A stretch of DNA of 64,000 nucleotides from CAWCKS01 sp963763485. GTDB taxonomy: Bacteria; Pseudomonadota; Alphaproteobacteria; Rhizobiales; Xanthobacteraceae. The position numbers and the translations under genes were made by a program. Location of the stretch: contig CAVXOW010000007.1 in assembly GCA_963763485.1 (NCBI GenBank), positions 434,001 to 498,000 of the forward strand, given 5' to 3'. Positions 9,615 through 17,586 of the stretch are shown here, in pieces. The stretch's first letter is position 1, and each line of letters begins with the position of its first letter. The notes below the pieces were generated by a model. That model was not told the origin of the DNA. It was given only the letters and a program-made list of their open reading frames with translations, and did no database searches.

Positions 9615-10519
9615 TGCACGGGGAGGGCAGCCGGTCGGCGCGGAGACGACAGAGTTCAGAGCGCGAGCAGCTTGAGCTGTTTCGCGCATTGCCTGGCGAT
9701 CTCTCGCCCCGCGACGCGCAGGATTTGATGGCGTACCCATTCTTCTCGCTTGCAAAGTCGAAGCGCGTCGTACCGATCGATTTCAGGGCAGGGAAGGTCA
9801 ATATCCGTGTCGAAGCCGTGCCTGAATACGGCATGGCAACCATCTGGGATGCCGACGTTCTGATCTGGGCCGCCTCGCAGATTGTCGAAGCCCGTGATGC
9901 TGGGTTGAAAACATCGCGCCTGATGGCGGCAACACCCTACGAGATCCTGACCTTTGTCGGCCGCGGGACGAGCGTTCGGGACTACGACCGCTTGAAAGCG
10001 GCGCTCGATCGGCTGCAATCGACCACGGTCATGACATCAATTCGGCAGCCCACGGAACGGCGGCGGCATCGTTTCTCCTGGATCAATGAATGGAAGGAGA
10101 CAGCGGATGCGCACGGCCGTCCCCTGGGACTGGAGCTGATCCTGCCCGACTGGTTCTACGCCGGCGTCCTGGATGAAGCGCTCGTTCTTACCATTGATCG
10201 CGCCTATTTTGATCTGACAGGCGGACTTGAGCGCTGGCTCTACCGCATCGCCCGCAAACACGGCGGCCGTCAGGACGGCGGCTGGAGTTTCGATCTCATC
10301 CATCTTCACGCCAAGTCCGGCAGCCTGTCGCCGCTCAAACATTTTGCCTACGATCTGCGCGAGATCGTCCGTCGTCAGACGTTGCCGGGCTACCAGCTGG
10401 TAATCACGCGCGATCCTCGTGGCGTTGAGCGCCTGAGCTTCTCCCCCATTCATGCTGACCCAGTCGCGCAACGTTTGCGCAAGCACGGGCTCGTCTCACG
10501 CACGGAGGAAAACCTGTGA
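9614..10519 (+). CDS. RepA-like replication initiator protein
   Basis: Intact 301-residue protein of the replication initiator protein A family (RPA, Pfam PF10134 by recognition). Typical segments are FFSLAKSKRVVPIDFRAGKV, WDADVLIWAASQIVEA, LERWLYRIARKHGG and FAYDLREIVRRQTLPGYQL. Proteins of this family bind iterons and begin replication of plasmids or of excised conjugative elements. Three 16-bp direct repeats begin eight bases after its stop (10527-10589). It is coupled to the upstream HTH gene. Being intact while many neighbours are broken suggests that replication or its control may still be under selection. Confidence 0.85.
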   Translation: MHGEGSRSARRRQSSEREQLELFRALPGDLSPRDAQDLMAYPFFSLAKSKRVVPIDFRAGKVNIRVEAVPEYGMATIWDADVLIWAASQIVEARDAGLKTSRLMAATPYEILTFVGRGTSVRDYDRLKAALDRLQSTTVMTSIRQPTERRRHRFSWINEWKETADAHGRPLGLELILPDWFYAGVLDEALVLTIDRAYFDLTGGLERWLYRIARKHGGRQDGGWSFDLIHLHAKSGSLSPLKHFAYDLREIVRRQTLPGYQLVITRDPRGVERLSFSPIHADPVAQRLRKHGLVSRTEENL

Positions 10520-10526
10520 ATCACTT

Positions 10527-10589
10527 CGTGCTATCGGGGACCGCAACTCACGTGCCATCGGGGACCCAATCCTCGTGCTATCGGGGACC
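10527..10589 (+). repeat. Three iterons downstream of repA (candidate origin)
   Basis: Three copies of cgtgctatcggggacc at 10527-10542, 10551-10566 (one mismatch, cgtgcc) and 10574-10589. Start-to-start spacing is 24 and 23 bp, about two helical turns, so the copies face the same side of the DNA. Their position directly behind the initiator gene fits binding sites for that protein. Confidence 0.75.
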
Positions 10590-10650
10590 GGAACCCAACC
10601 TAAGCCTTTGGCGTGCAATAGTTTGTCAGCGCCGTAACTTTCCTAACTTG

Positions 10651-10670
10651 GAATCCTTCGGATTCTTTCT
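10651..10670 (+). terminator. Candidate terminator after the iterons
   Basis: Short hairpin gaatcc-ttc-ggattc followed by tttct. The stem has only 6 bp, so support is weak, but it stands between the repA-iteron unit and the DUF2840 gene. Confidence 0.35.
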
Positions 10671-10886
10671 AACGGACCGCGCGTTTTCGACGGTGCTGGA
10701 CAACCGAACCACGGCAGCGCCCGCGCGCCTTTGCGATCTCGACTCGTGTCGAAGCCTCTCACTTTCCAAGGGGCAGCCGGTGATCAGTCACAGTTCTGGT
10801 ACGGCATCCAATTGCTGCTCCTATCGCATTCGCCGCCCCTCGAAGGCGCCAACGAACTGCGCCTCTCGCAGCAATGGAGCTGCGCA

Positions 10887-11351
10887 GTGACTGAGCTTAC
10901 CACTGTCGAACTCTTGTGGATCGAGAAGCGCATCGAGAACCGGATACGGTTCGGCCGGCCTGCACAAGAGAAGACGCTCGATCGACGCCGTCGAGTCCTG
11001 TCCTTCGCTCCCGACAGCATCTTCGCATTCGTCCGCTGGACCGCAAACGACTACGGCACCGTCATCTCCCGCATCGACATCGTGCGCGCGGTCAAGCCGG
11101 GTGAGCCCTGCTCGACTGTGCCCTGGGTCAACCCTGGGGGCGACATTCTCTTGCGGCTCTCGAGCTGGCCAAAGGTCGAGAAAGTGCTGCAACTGATCGA
11201 TGCCGTCGAAGCGCTCGGCATCGATCCTTCCGATGCTGCGCTGGATTACTGGCGCCACGTTCACAACCGTCTTTCGGTCAACGAGACGCCGCGTCCCTAC
11301 ACACGCTCGCGCCACCAGGCTTGGTTACATCGGCAGAGGATTGGGCGATGA
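10887..11351 (+). CDS. DUF2840 domain protein
   Basis: About 154 residues from the GTG at 10887, with ggag about ten bases upstream; an open frame continues upstream but lacks family similarity. Family features include TELTTVELLWIEKRIENRIR, FVRWTANDYGTVISRIDIVR and WPKVEKVLQLIDAVEALGID. DUF2840 is a fixed companion of traF-type peptidase genes in rhizobial conjugative elements and has no known activity. The stop overlaps the next start (GATGA), so the genes form an operon with the peptidase and transglycosylase that follow. Confidence 0.85.
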   Translation: MTELTTVELLWIEKRIENRIRFGRPAQEKTLDRRRRVLSFAPDSIFAFVRWTANDYGTVISRIDIVRAVKPGEPCSTVPWVNPGGDILLRLSSWPKVEKVLQLIDAVEALGIDPSDAALDYWRHVHNRLSVNETPRPYTRSRHQAWLHRQRIGR

Positions 11352-11857
11352 CGAACCGTCTTCTGACGCTTTTCGCGACGCTTGGTGCGGCAGGACTGGT
11401 GATGTCCGGCAACGGAACAGCCTCGACACATTATATATGGAATGCGTCAGCCAGCGTTCCGGTAGGTCTGTACCGGCTGCAGTGGGCCAGCAAATTTGGC
11501 GTCCCTGACCTGGTTGCAAGCAGGCCGCAAGAACCGCTCGCCACGTTCCTCGCCGATGGCGGATATCTGCCCCGCAACGTGCTCTTGCTCAAACGCGTGC
11601 TGGCTGTCGCGGGACAGACCGTCTGCAGGAAACAGCTCGTCATCACTGTCGATGGAATAGAAGTCGGCGAGGCGCGCGAGCGCGATGGCCGTGGACGCTC
11701 GCTGCCGGCTTGGCAGGGCTGTCGCTCGCTCGGCGAAGACGAACTTTTCGTCATGAATTGGCAGTCGCCGGATTCACTCGATGGCCGGTACTTCGGAACG
11801 ATCCCGAAATCGTCGGTCATTGGCCATGCGATCCCTATTTGGACTGAGGAGCAGTGA
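11348..11857 (+). CDS. traF: S26-family signal peptidase, TraF-like
   Basis: Intact protein of about 169 residues. It begins with a hydrophobic segment (LLTLFATLGAAGLVMSG). The catalytic serine lies in SASVPVGLYRL near residue 36, and the catalytic lysine in LLLKRVLAVAGQTV near residue 81. Near the C-terminus FVMNWQSPDSLDGRYFG is the usual S26 box. In RP4-type systems TraF processes and cyclises the TrbC pilin, which is encoded downstream at 25144-25467. Starts overlap on both sides (ATGA-type junctions with DUF2840 and the transglycosylase), showing one operon. It would act at the periplasmic face of the inner membrane. Confidence 0.9.
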   Translation: MTNRLLTLFATLGAAGLVMSGNGTASTHYIWNASASVPVGLYRLQWASKFGVPDLVASRPQEPLATFLADGGYLPRNVLLLKRVLAVAGQTVCRKQLVITVDGIEVGEARERDGRGRSLPAWQGCRSLGEDELFVMNWQSPDSLDGRYFGTIPKSSVIGHAIPIWTEEQ

Positions 11858-12768
11858 GCGTGCGCTTCTCTTTCCCTCTTGCCGGCATTCCTCTGGTCGA
11901 CCGGGTGCAAGACCATTCCTCCGTCCCGACCAAGGTTGCTGACTGCGTCGCGCGCAGCTGCGGTCCAGGGCGGCCAACGAGTCGGCGCCCCAGCGCCTTA
12001 CCCTGGACGGCCGCGAGCACGCTGGCACGGTGGAACAGCCTCGCATCGGCAGCGTGTCTCCTGACGTTTGTTGGATCTCTTGCGTGTCCAACATCGACAC
12101 GTGCAGGTGCGGTTTCGCAGTCTGCCGCCGAACACTCATCGCGCGTGCCGCAAGCTAATCCATTCGCACCTTTCGTGACTGAAGCCTCCAAACGCTTCGC
12201 AGTCCCGGAGCAATGGATTCGCGCGGTGATGCACGTTGAGAGCGGCAATGATCCGCAAGCCGTCTCCCCGACGGGAGCAATGGGCTTGATGCAGATCATG
12301 CCGGATACGTGGGCCGAGCTGCGCGGCCGTTACAATCTCGGCGCCAATCCCTTTGATCCACGCGACAGCATTTCGGCAGGTGCAGCGTATCTACGTGAAA
12401 TGCACGAGCGCTACGGAACCACTGGCTTTCTGGCGGCCTACAACGCCGGTCCTGCTCGCTATGAGGATCATCTCGCGACCGGACGTCCCTTACCGGAGGA
12501 GACGATCGCTTACCTTGCCGCTCTAAAGCCGCTGATCGAACTCCGCGCAAACGACGACGCAACCGGTGCCAGCAAACGAGCGACTTCCTGGCGCGAAGCT
12601 CCGTTGTTCGTTGTGCAGCGGGGAAGCGCCGGCGCTGCAGCTGACCTGGCATCCGATCCGTCAGCAAGGCAACCATCGATGGTCAATTCCAGTGTTGGTG
12701 TCTCGGGCCTGTTGCCTCAATCGATGGGCCTATTCGTGCGTCAAGACCAGATGGTGCAATCGCAATGA
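11854..12768 (+). CDS. Lytic transglycosylase (VirB1/TrbN-like)
   Basis: About 304 residues from a GTG overlapping the traF stop. A hydrophobic stretch near residues 62-80 probably serves as a signal segment after an unusually long N-terminal extension, so the true start may lie further in. The SLT domain has the catalytic glutamate in VMHVESGNDPQAVSPTGAMG near residue 128, then LMQIMPDTWAEL and the YNAGPARY motif near 195. It would locally open peptidoglycan for the mating channel. It ends about 200 bp before the IS110 remnant, and the usual next gene, the relaxase, is displaced by about 4.8 kb of insertions. Confidence 0.85.
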   Translation: MSVRFSFPLAGIPLVDRVQDHSSVPTKVADCVARSCGPGRPTSRRPSALPWTAASTLARWNSLASAACLLTFVGSLACPTSTRAGAVSQSAAEHSSRVPQANPFAPFVTEASKRFAVPEQWIRAVMHVESGNDPQAVSPTGAMGLMQIMPDTWAELRGRYNLGANPFDPRDSISAGAAYLREMHERYGTTGFLAAYNAGPARYEDHLATGRPLPEETIAYLAALKPLIELRANDDATGASKRATSWREAPLFVVQRGSAGAAADLASDPSARQPSMVNSSVGVSGLLPQSMGLFVRQDQMVQSQ

Positions 12769-12969
12769 TCGAAATCGCACTTTGTCGTACTGAATCGCGA
12801 GTTGTCGCAGGTTCAGCAGTGAGAGGGAGAGTGCAGGGAGAGAGCGACAGAGCGACAGCGATTGCCGCCCGTAATCGGTCTGGGCTGGGGATTGGGGCTG
12901 GCGCTGTGGTGACGGGCAAGGAGTCGGCTGCGCACACTTCACGCGTTGAGCAACGCGGGAGGCGAGCGC

Positions 12970-14064
12970 ATGGAATTCTTCTCAGGACTGGATGTGGGCA
13001 TGGACGAGACCGCGATTTGCGTGGTCGACGACAAGGGCAAGGTTGCTGTTGGAGACGACGGTGGTGACCGATCCGGACGCGATCAAGGCCGCACTGAAGC
13101 CGTATCTGGGGCGGCTCAGGCGGGTCGGCCATGAGGCCGGCGCGCTGTCGCCCTGGCTGCATCCGGAATTGCTAAAGCTCGGCTTGCCGGCGGTGTGTCT
13201 GGAAACCCAGCACGTGCGCGCGGCGATGTCGGCCCAGCGCAACAAGACCGACAAGGCGGATGCGCTGGGGCTGGCGCACATCATGCGGACCGGCTGGTTC
13301 CGCAAGGCGCACATCAAGAGCGAGAGCGTGCTACCGGCTGCGGCTTGTTGCTGACGCACCGGCGCAATCTGAAGCGCAAGTTTTTGGATCTCGAGAACGC
13401 GATCCGGCACTCGCTGAAGGCTTTGGCATCCGCTTGAACGGCGTCGGTCGGGGCGGCTTTGCGCAAGCAGTGCGCGAGGCGGTCGCCGGCGACGCGCTGG
13501 TCAGCGAGCTGATCGATGCCATGCTGAACGCCCGCGCCGCGCTGTGGAAGGAGTATCTGCCGGCTGCACGATCTGGTGGTCAAATTGGTCGCGAGCCACG
13601 AGCTGTGCCGCCGCTTCATGCAGATTCCCGGCGTCGGGCCGGTGGCGGCGCTGAGTTTTATGACGGCGATCGACGATCCATCGCGGTTCAAACGATCGCG
13701 CGATGTGGCGGCGTATTTTGGGCTGACGTCGCGGCGCTGGCAGTCGGGCACCTCGATCGACGTGCAGGGGCGGATCAGCAAGGCGGGCGATGGCGACGTG
13801 CGGCGCGCGCTCTACGAGGCGGCGTCTGCGCTGCTGACGCGCTTCAAGCGCAAGGACAAGGTCAAGACCTGGGGCATGGCGATCGCCAGGCGCTCCGGCC
13901 ACCGCAAGGCGGTGGTTGCGGTGGCGCGCAAGCTCGCCGTGATCATGCATGCGATGTGGGTCGACGGCACGTTCTATTGCGGCGATCCGGCGGCGTCGGC
14001 GGCGGATGTCGCCGCGCACGCGCGGCCGTCAAGGACCGCAAGCTGCTCGGAGCCGCATGCATGA
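12970..14064 (+). mobile_element. IS110-family transposase remnant
   Basis: Begins MEFFSGLDVGMDETAICVVD with the first acidic residue of the DEDD nuclease. Continues across frame changes near 13050, 13330, 13430 and 13570 through HVRAAMSAQRNKTDKADALG, FMQIPGVGPVAALSFMTAID (Transposase_20 domain) and ARRSGHRKAVVAVARKLAVI to the stop at 14064. Full length would be about 365 residues. At least four frame breaks make it non-functional. IS110 elements lack ordinary terminal inverted repeats, so exact ends cannot be set; the region 12769-12969 may include its left flank. It lies between the transglycosylase gene and the IS66 element. Confidence 0.85.
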
Positions 14065-14459
14065 GCTGGCGACACGACGTGCGCATGAGACTAGACGACG
14101 CGATGATTGCAACGCGTTGAACAATGGAGCTCCGCGACAGCGGAAGAGGACCTGGTGCAGATCAAGGACGACGGAACGCACGTTATCTTGCCTGCGACCG
14201 CGCACTCGGATGGGTGCAGCGGAATCGCGTGGGATTGCCTGTGATGTGGCTCCGTCACACCGATGGAAAGATGCGCCGCGACGGCATCCCGGCTGCATGA
14301 CTTGCAGCGATACTGTGCCGTCGATGAGCGCGGAGGACTGCACGGCGCATCGGGACTTGGCTGTGTCGCAGCGTGGCGTGGTCAAGCGTGCGATCAGAGG
14401 GCCTTGTGATAGTGAAGGAGACGAACGACAATGGGTGACATGGTGCAAAAAAGACGACC
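14065..14459. other. Gene-free stretch between IS110 remnant and IS66 end
   Basis: No supported gene. It probably contains the right flank of the IS110-type element and ends exactly at the IS66 terminal repeat. Very short open frames here have no recognisable similarity. Confidence 0.4.
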
Positions 14460-14480
14460 GTAAGCGTCCGAACGTTGCAC
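14460..14480. repeat. IS66 terminal inverted repeat, left end in the window
   Basis: Starts gtaagcgtccgaacg, the canonical GTAAGCG end of IS66 elements. Pairs with 17389-17409 at 17 of 21 positions. Confidence 0.8.
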
Positions 14481-14485
14481 CTCTG

Positions 14486-16018
14486 TCAGTGCTTGACAAG
14501 ATTCTCGACTTTCCACGCCCACGGCAGCAGGTCGTCGAGGCGGTTGACGGGATGCCCATCGACCATCCGTTGCAGCACATCATGCAGGTAGGCGTAGGGC
14601 TCGACGTCATTGAGCTTACAGGTCTCAATCAGCGAACAGAGAACGGCCCAACGATGACCGCCACCGTCGCTTCCTGCGAACAGATGATTCTTGCGGCCCA
14701 GTGCAACAGGTCTGATCGCGCGCTCGACCGGATTGGTGTCGAGCTCGATGCGACCATCGTGGAGGAAGCGCGTCAGTCCTGCCCAACGCGAGAGGGCGTA
14801 GCGGATCGCTTCGGCAAGGGTGCTGCGGCCGGACACAAGAACAAGCTGCGCCTCGAGCCAGGAGCGCAGCGCCTCAACGATGGGCCTCGAGAACGAGCGC
14901 CGCTCGGCAAGCCGATGGCCCGGCGACTGCCCACGCACACGTGCTTCGATGGCATAGAGCTTGCCAATCCGACGGAGCGTCTCGGTTGCCACTGGCGAGG
15001 CGGTCGCCTCGGCAACATCATAGAACTTGCGCCGCGTATGGCTCCAACACGCAGCGAGAGCAACGTCTTCCCGATCGGCGAGCTGCTCGAAGCCGACATA
15101 TCCGTCGACATGCAGAACGCCTTTGAAGTCCGCAAGGTGCGATATCGGACGCTCGGCTTTGCGGTCCGGTGCAAACAGATAAACCGCAGCCGGCGGTTCA
15201 AGTCCATCCCACGGTCTTTGCTCACGGGCGTAGACCCACAGACGTCCGGTCTTGGTTCGCCCGCGACCGGGATCGAGCACCGGGATTGGCGTGTCGTCGG
15301 CAAAGAGATGGTCCGAGGCGAACACGTTCTTGCACAATCGCTCGTGCAGCGCTTCGAGCCACCAGCATGCGCCGCCGACCCAGCCGGCGAGCGTCGAGCG
15401 GCTGAGATCGACACCGTGTCGGGCGAAGATCTGCGACTGCCGATAGAGTGGGGTATGGTCGCAATATTTGCTGATCAGCACCTGAGTCAGCAGCGCCGGC
15501 GTCGCGAGACCGCCAGCGATCAGCCGCTCAGGAGCTGCCGCCTGCACCACCGTGTCGCAGGCGCGGCACGCGTACTTAGGGCGAGAGATGCGAATGACAC
15601 GGAGCTGCGCTGGCACCCAGTCGAGCATCTCACTGACGCTCTCACCGATCGGATGCAGAGCACCGCCACAGCAGGAACACGACTTGCTATCGACGTCGAG
15701 CCAGACGTCCTCGCGCGGCAGATGGTCGGGCAACGGTTTGCGCCGCGGTGTCGGCTTGTCCTCGGTGACCGTCGTCCGTTGCCCTTCCTTGATCTGGGCT
15801 ATGTCGCTGTCGATATCTTCAAGCCCGAGCGCCAACTGGTCGGCATCGATGCGCTCGGAACGACGTCCGAACTGCATGCGCTGAAGCTGTTTGATGATCG
15901 ACTTAAGGCGCTCGATCTCGCCGTCCCGATGCTCGATTGTGGTGACAACGTCTCGCACCAGGCGGTGCAGAAGCTCGGGATCGGACGGCAAATTGTTGAG
16001 ATCGAGCTGCATGTTCAA
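14486..16018 (-). CDS. tnpC: IS66 transposase TnpC
   Basis: Intact 510-residue DDE transposase. N-terminal coiled segment VTTIEHRDGEIERLKSIIKQ, then the zinc-finger-like SCSCCGGALHPIGE and YACRACDTVVQ near residues 110-155. The catalytic core includes HLFADDTPIPVLDPGRGRT (first Asp), VLHVDGYVGFEQL (second Asp), CWSHTRRKFYDV and RIELDTNPVERAIRPVALGR (the C-terminal Glu box). The stop lies 26 bp inside the 14460 end. It is last in the tnpABC operon, 63 bp after tnpB. It would cut and join the element ends together with TnpA and TnpB. No disabling change was seen. Confidence 0.93.
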   Translation of the reverse strand: MNMQLDLNNLPSDPELLHRLVRDVVTTIEHRDGEIERLKSIIKQLQRMQFGRRSERIDADQLALGLEDIDSDIAQIKEGQRTTVTEDKPTPRRKPLPDHLPREDVWLDVDSKSCSCCGGALHPIGESVSEMLDWVPAQLRVIRISRPKYACRACDTVVQAAAPERLIAGGLATPALLTQVLISKYCDHTPLYRQSQIFARHGVDLSRSTLAGWVGGACWWLEALHERLCKNVFASDHLFADDTPIPVLDPGRGRTKTGRLWVYAREQRPWDGLEPPAAVYLFAPDRKAERPISHLADFKGVLHVDGYVGFEQLADREDVALAACWSHTRRKFYDVAEATASPVATETLRRIGKLYAIEARVRGQSPGHRLAERRSFSRPIVEALRSWLEAQLVLVSGRSTLAEAIRYALSRWAGLTRFLHDGRIELDTNPVERAIRPVALGRKNHLFAGSDGGGHRWAVLCSLIETCKLNDVEPYAYLHDVLQRMVDGHPVNRLDDLLPWAWKVENLVKH

Positions 16019-16081
16019 TTCTACTCGAACATGCTGATTCGAAGAAGCAACTTCCCTATGTTTGATGCGGCTTTCTTTGCT

Positions 16082-16435
16082 TCAGCCTGCGATCGCAGGT
16101 CTCCAGACGCGCTCAGGTGCGCGCCAGTCGATGCCTTCGATCAGCATTGCGAGCTGCGCCGGCGTCAACGTGATCGAGCCGTCGTAACCCGCCATCACCG
16201 GCCAGGCAAAGCGCCCCTGATCGATCCGCTTGGTGAACAGGCAAAGCCCGTTGCCATCCCAGAACAGGATCTTCAGCATCGAAGCCTTCTTGCCACGGAA
16301 CGCAAACAGGTGACCCGAGAACGGATCCTTCTTCAGCACCTCCTGGACCAGCATGGCGAGCCCATCCATGCCCTTCCTCATGTCGGTGTAGCCCAGCGCC
16401 AGATGCACCTTAACACCCGCGGGGACGATCAGCAT
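16082..16435 (-). CDS. tnpB: IS66 accessory protein TnpB
   Basis: Intact 117-residue protein with the well-known IS66 Orf2 pattern VKVHLALGYTDMRKGMDGLA, then FAFRGKKASMLKILFWDGNG and LCLFTKRIDQGRFAWP. It is required with TnpA and TnpC for IS66 transposition; its biochemical activity is not established. Its start overlaps the tnpA stop by 7 bp, so it is translationally coupled. The normal family length is 115-120 residues. Confidence 0.93.
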   Translation of the reverse strand: MLIVPAGVKVHLALGYTDMRKGMDGLAMLVQEVLKKDPFSGHLFAFRGKKASMLKILFWDGNGLCLFTKRIDQGRFAWPVMAGYDGSITLTPAQLAMLIEGIDWRAPERVWRPAIAG

Positions 16436-17328
16436 GATGCGATCTCGCCGTTCTCGGTGCGCGCCCGGACTGCATCGGGATCGCTGTCCTTTGGCGCAAA
16501 GACGCGTCGTCCGTCGGACAGATCGACGGCTTTCATTCCTTCAGGCGGCTGCACCAGATCACGCAGAACGCGTGCCACCGCCATGCCGTCTGCCAGCGCG
16601 ACCGGAGCAAGCTTTGCGCGTCTCTTCTGCGCTATTCCAAACTGTACCCGCCAGCGGAACAGCAACCCGGTGACGATCCCATGCTTGCGAGCAATGCCGG
16701 AGACCGTCGCGCCCGGCTGCTCGGTCTCCTTCGCGATCGCGAGCTTCTGTTCGTCGCTGAAGAAGCGTCGGGCAGGCGTGGTTGGTGCCGGCGGATCGTC
16801 GATTGAAGCTGCTGTCAAGCTGCTTTCGGGGGCCGATTGGCTAGCACTAGTGCCAACGAGTGGACGGGCCGAGGGGTGAAGATGCGCGCGCCAGTCAACC
16901 TCAACGTCATCTGCGTCCAGCCGGTCGCGCCATTTGCGCAGCGCGTAGGGCGACAGCGACAGAGCGGCGGCGTATTCGCGGACGCCCATTCCGCTCCAGT
17001 TCATCGCTTCCACGTGCATCGCCCAGAACGCTTGCGTGGCACGATTGCGCACGTCTGTGGTTATGCTGAAGCGACACCGTCGGCTCTTCTTCAGCTGCTT
17101 TTCTCGCACCTCACGGCGCCTCTCGTGGCGCAGTTCTGTCTGATATTCCGTGAGTTTGCGTGCAGTCTCTTCACCGGCAAGGTACCTCAGCCAGCGCACG
17201 AATGTCGTCTCTGTCAACCGATGCTGCGCACAGTATCGGCGTTGCGACAGACCGCTACGTCGCCATGCCTCGATGTGGACCGACCACCACTCGCGCCTGG
17301 CTCTGTTCTGGAAATGTTTTGTGCCCAC
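16429..17328 (-). CDS. tnpA: IS66 TnpA-like protein, long form with repeated N-terminal module
   Basis: Intact 299-residue protein, about twice the usual IS66 TnpA length. The C-terminal third is the ordinary TnpA helix-turn-helix: FFSDEQKLAIAKETEQPGAT, SGIARKHGIVTGLLFRWR, ending near AVDLSDGRRVFAPKDSDPDA. The N-terminal two thirds hold two related copies of a W-x-x-H-x-E-A-x-x-x-S-G module: WSVHIEAWRRSGLSQRRYC with RWLRYL (residues about 15-48), and WAMHVEAMNWSGMGVREYA with KWRDRL (about 103-137). These look like two extra DNA-binding folds. It starts 61 bp inside the inverted repeat at 17389-17409. Confidence 0.88.
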   Translation of the reverse strand: MGTKHFQNRARREWWSVHIEAWRRSGLSQRRYCAQHRLTETTFVRWLRYLAGEETARKLTEYQTELRHERRREVREKQLKKSRRCRFSITTDVRNRATQAFWAMHVEAMNWSGMGVREYAAALSLSPYALRKWRDRLDADDVEVDWRAHLHPSARPLVGTSASQSAPESSLTAASIDDPPAPTTPARRFFSDEQKLAIAKETEQPGATVSGIARKHGIVTGLLFRWRVQFGIAQKRRAKLAPVALADGMAVARVLRDLVQPPEGMKAVDLSDGRRVFAPKDSDPDAVRARTENGEIASC

Positions 17329-17388
17329 CGGAGATTCTCCAGTGCAGCAGAGAACCCGAAATGGAACGTGAACACACTACCAAGAAGA

Positions 17389-17409
17389 AGTGCAAAGACC
17401 GGACGGTTA
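17389..17409. repeat. IS66 terminal inverted repeat, right end in the window
   Basis: Reads gtgcaaagaccggacggttac up to one base more than shown by its mate in complement; 17 of 21 positions pair with 14460-14480. The tnpA promoter is expected just inside. Confidence 0.75.
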
Positions 17410-17586
17410 CAGAGCGACCATAGCGATGGCAAGATAAAAGCGCCGACGGCTGTCGGGCGCATGTGGTTGGTTGGATTGCGATTTTGGCGAATGTCGCGAC
17501 GAGGTGCTGGCGCTTCGTCCACAAACATCAAAGATTTCAATGATCGAAGCGCCGTCTTTCGTCTCGATCGCATCGGAGAGCGACTA

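Larger units (their letters stand above)
14460..17409 (-). mobile_element. Complete IS66-family insertion sequence (about 2.95 kb)
   Basis: Bounded by imperfect terminal inverted repeats that begin gtaagcg at 14460 and end with the matching gttac at 17409 (17 of 21 positions pair). It encodes the standard three genes in order tnpA-tnpB-tnpC on the minus strand, all open. Outside the ends, agacgacc (14452-14459) and agagcgacc (17410-17418) resemble the 8-bp target duplication typical of IS66 but differ by an extra base and a substitution. It lies between an IS110 remnant and the relaxase gene. Confidence 0.88.

Noticed and set aside
10527..10589. Iterons considered as a CRISPR array
   Set aside because: Repeats are only 16 bp with 7-8-bp spacers, directly behind a replication initiator, and no cas gene is present.
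13949..16879. Very long plus-strand open frame (976 codons) across the IS elements
   Set aside because: It is antisense to the recognised IS66 tnpC and tnpB genes, has no family similarity and reads as low-complexity Arg-rich sequence; it is a frame shadow of GC-rich coding DNA.
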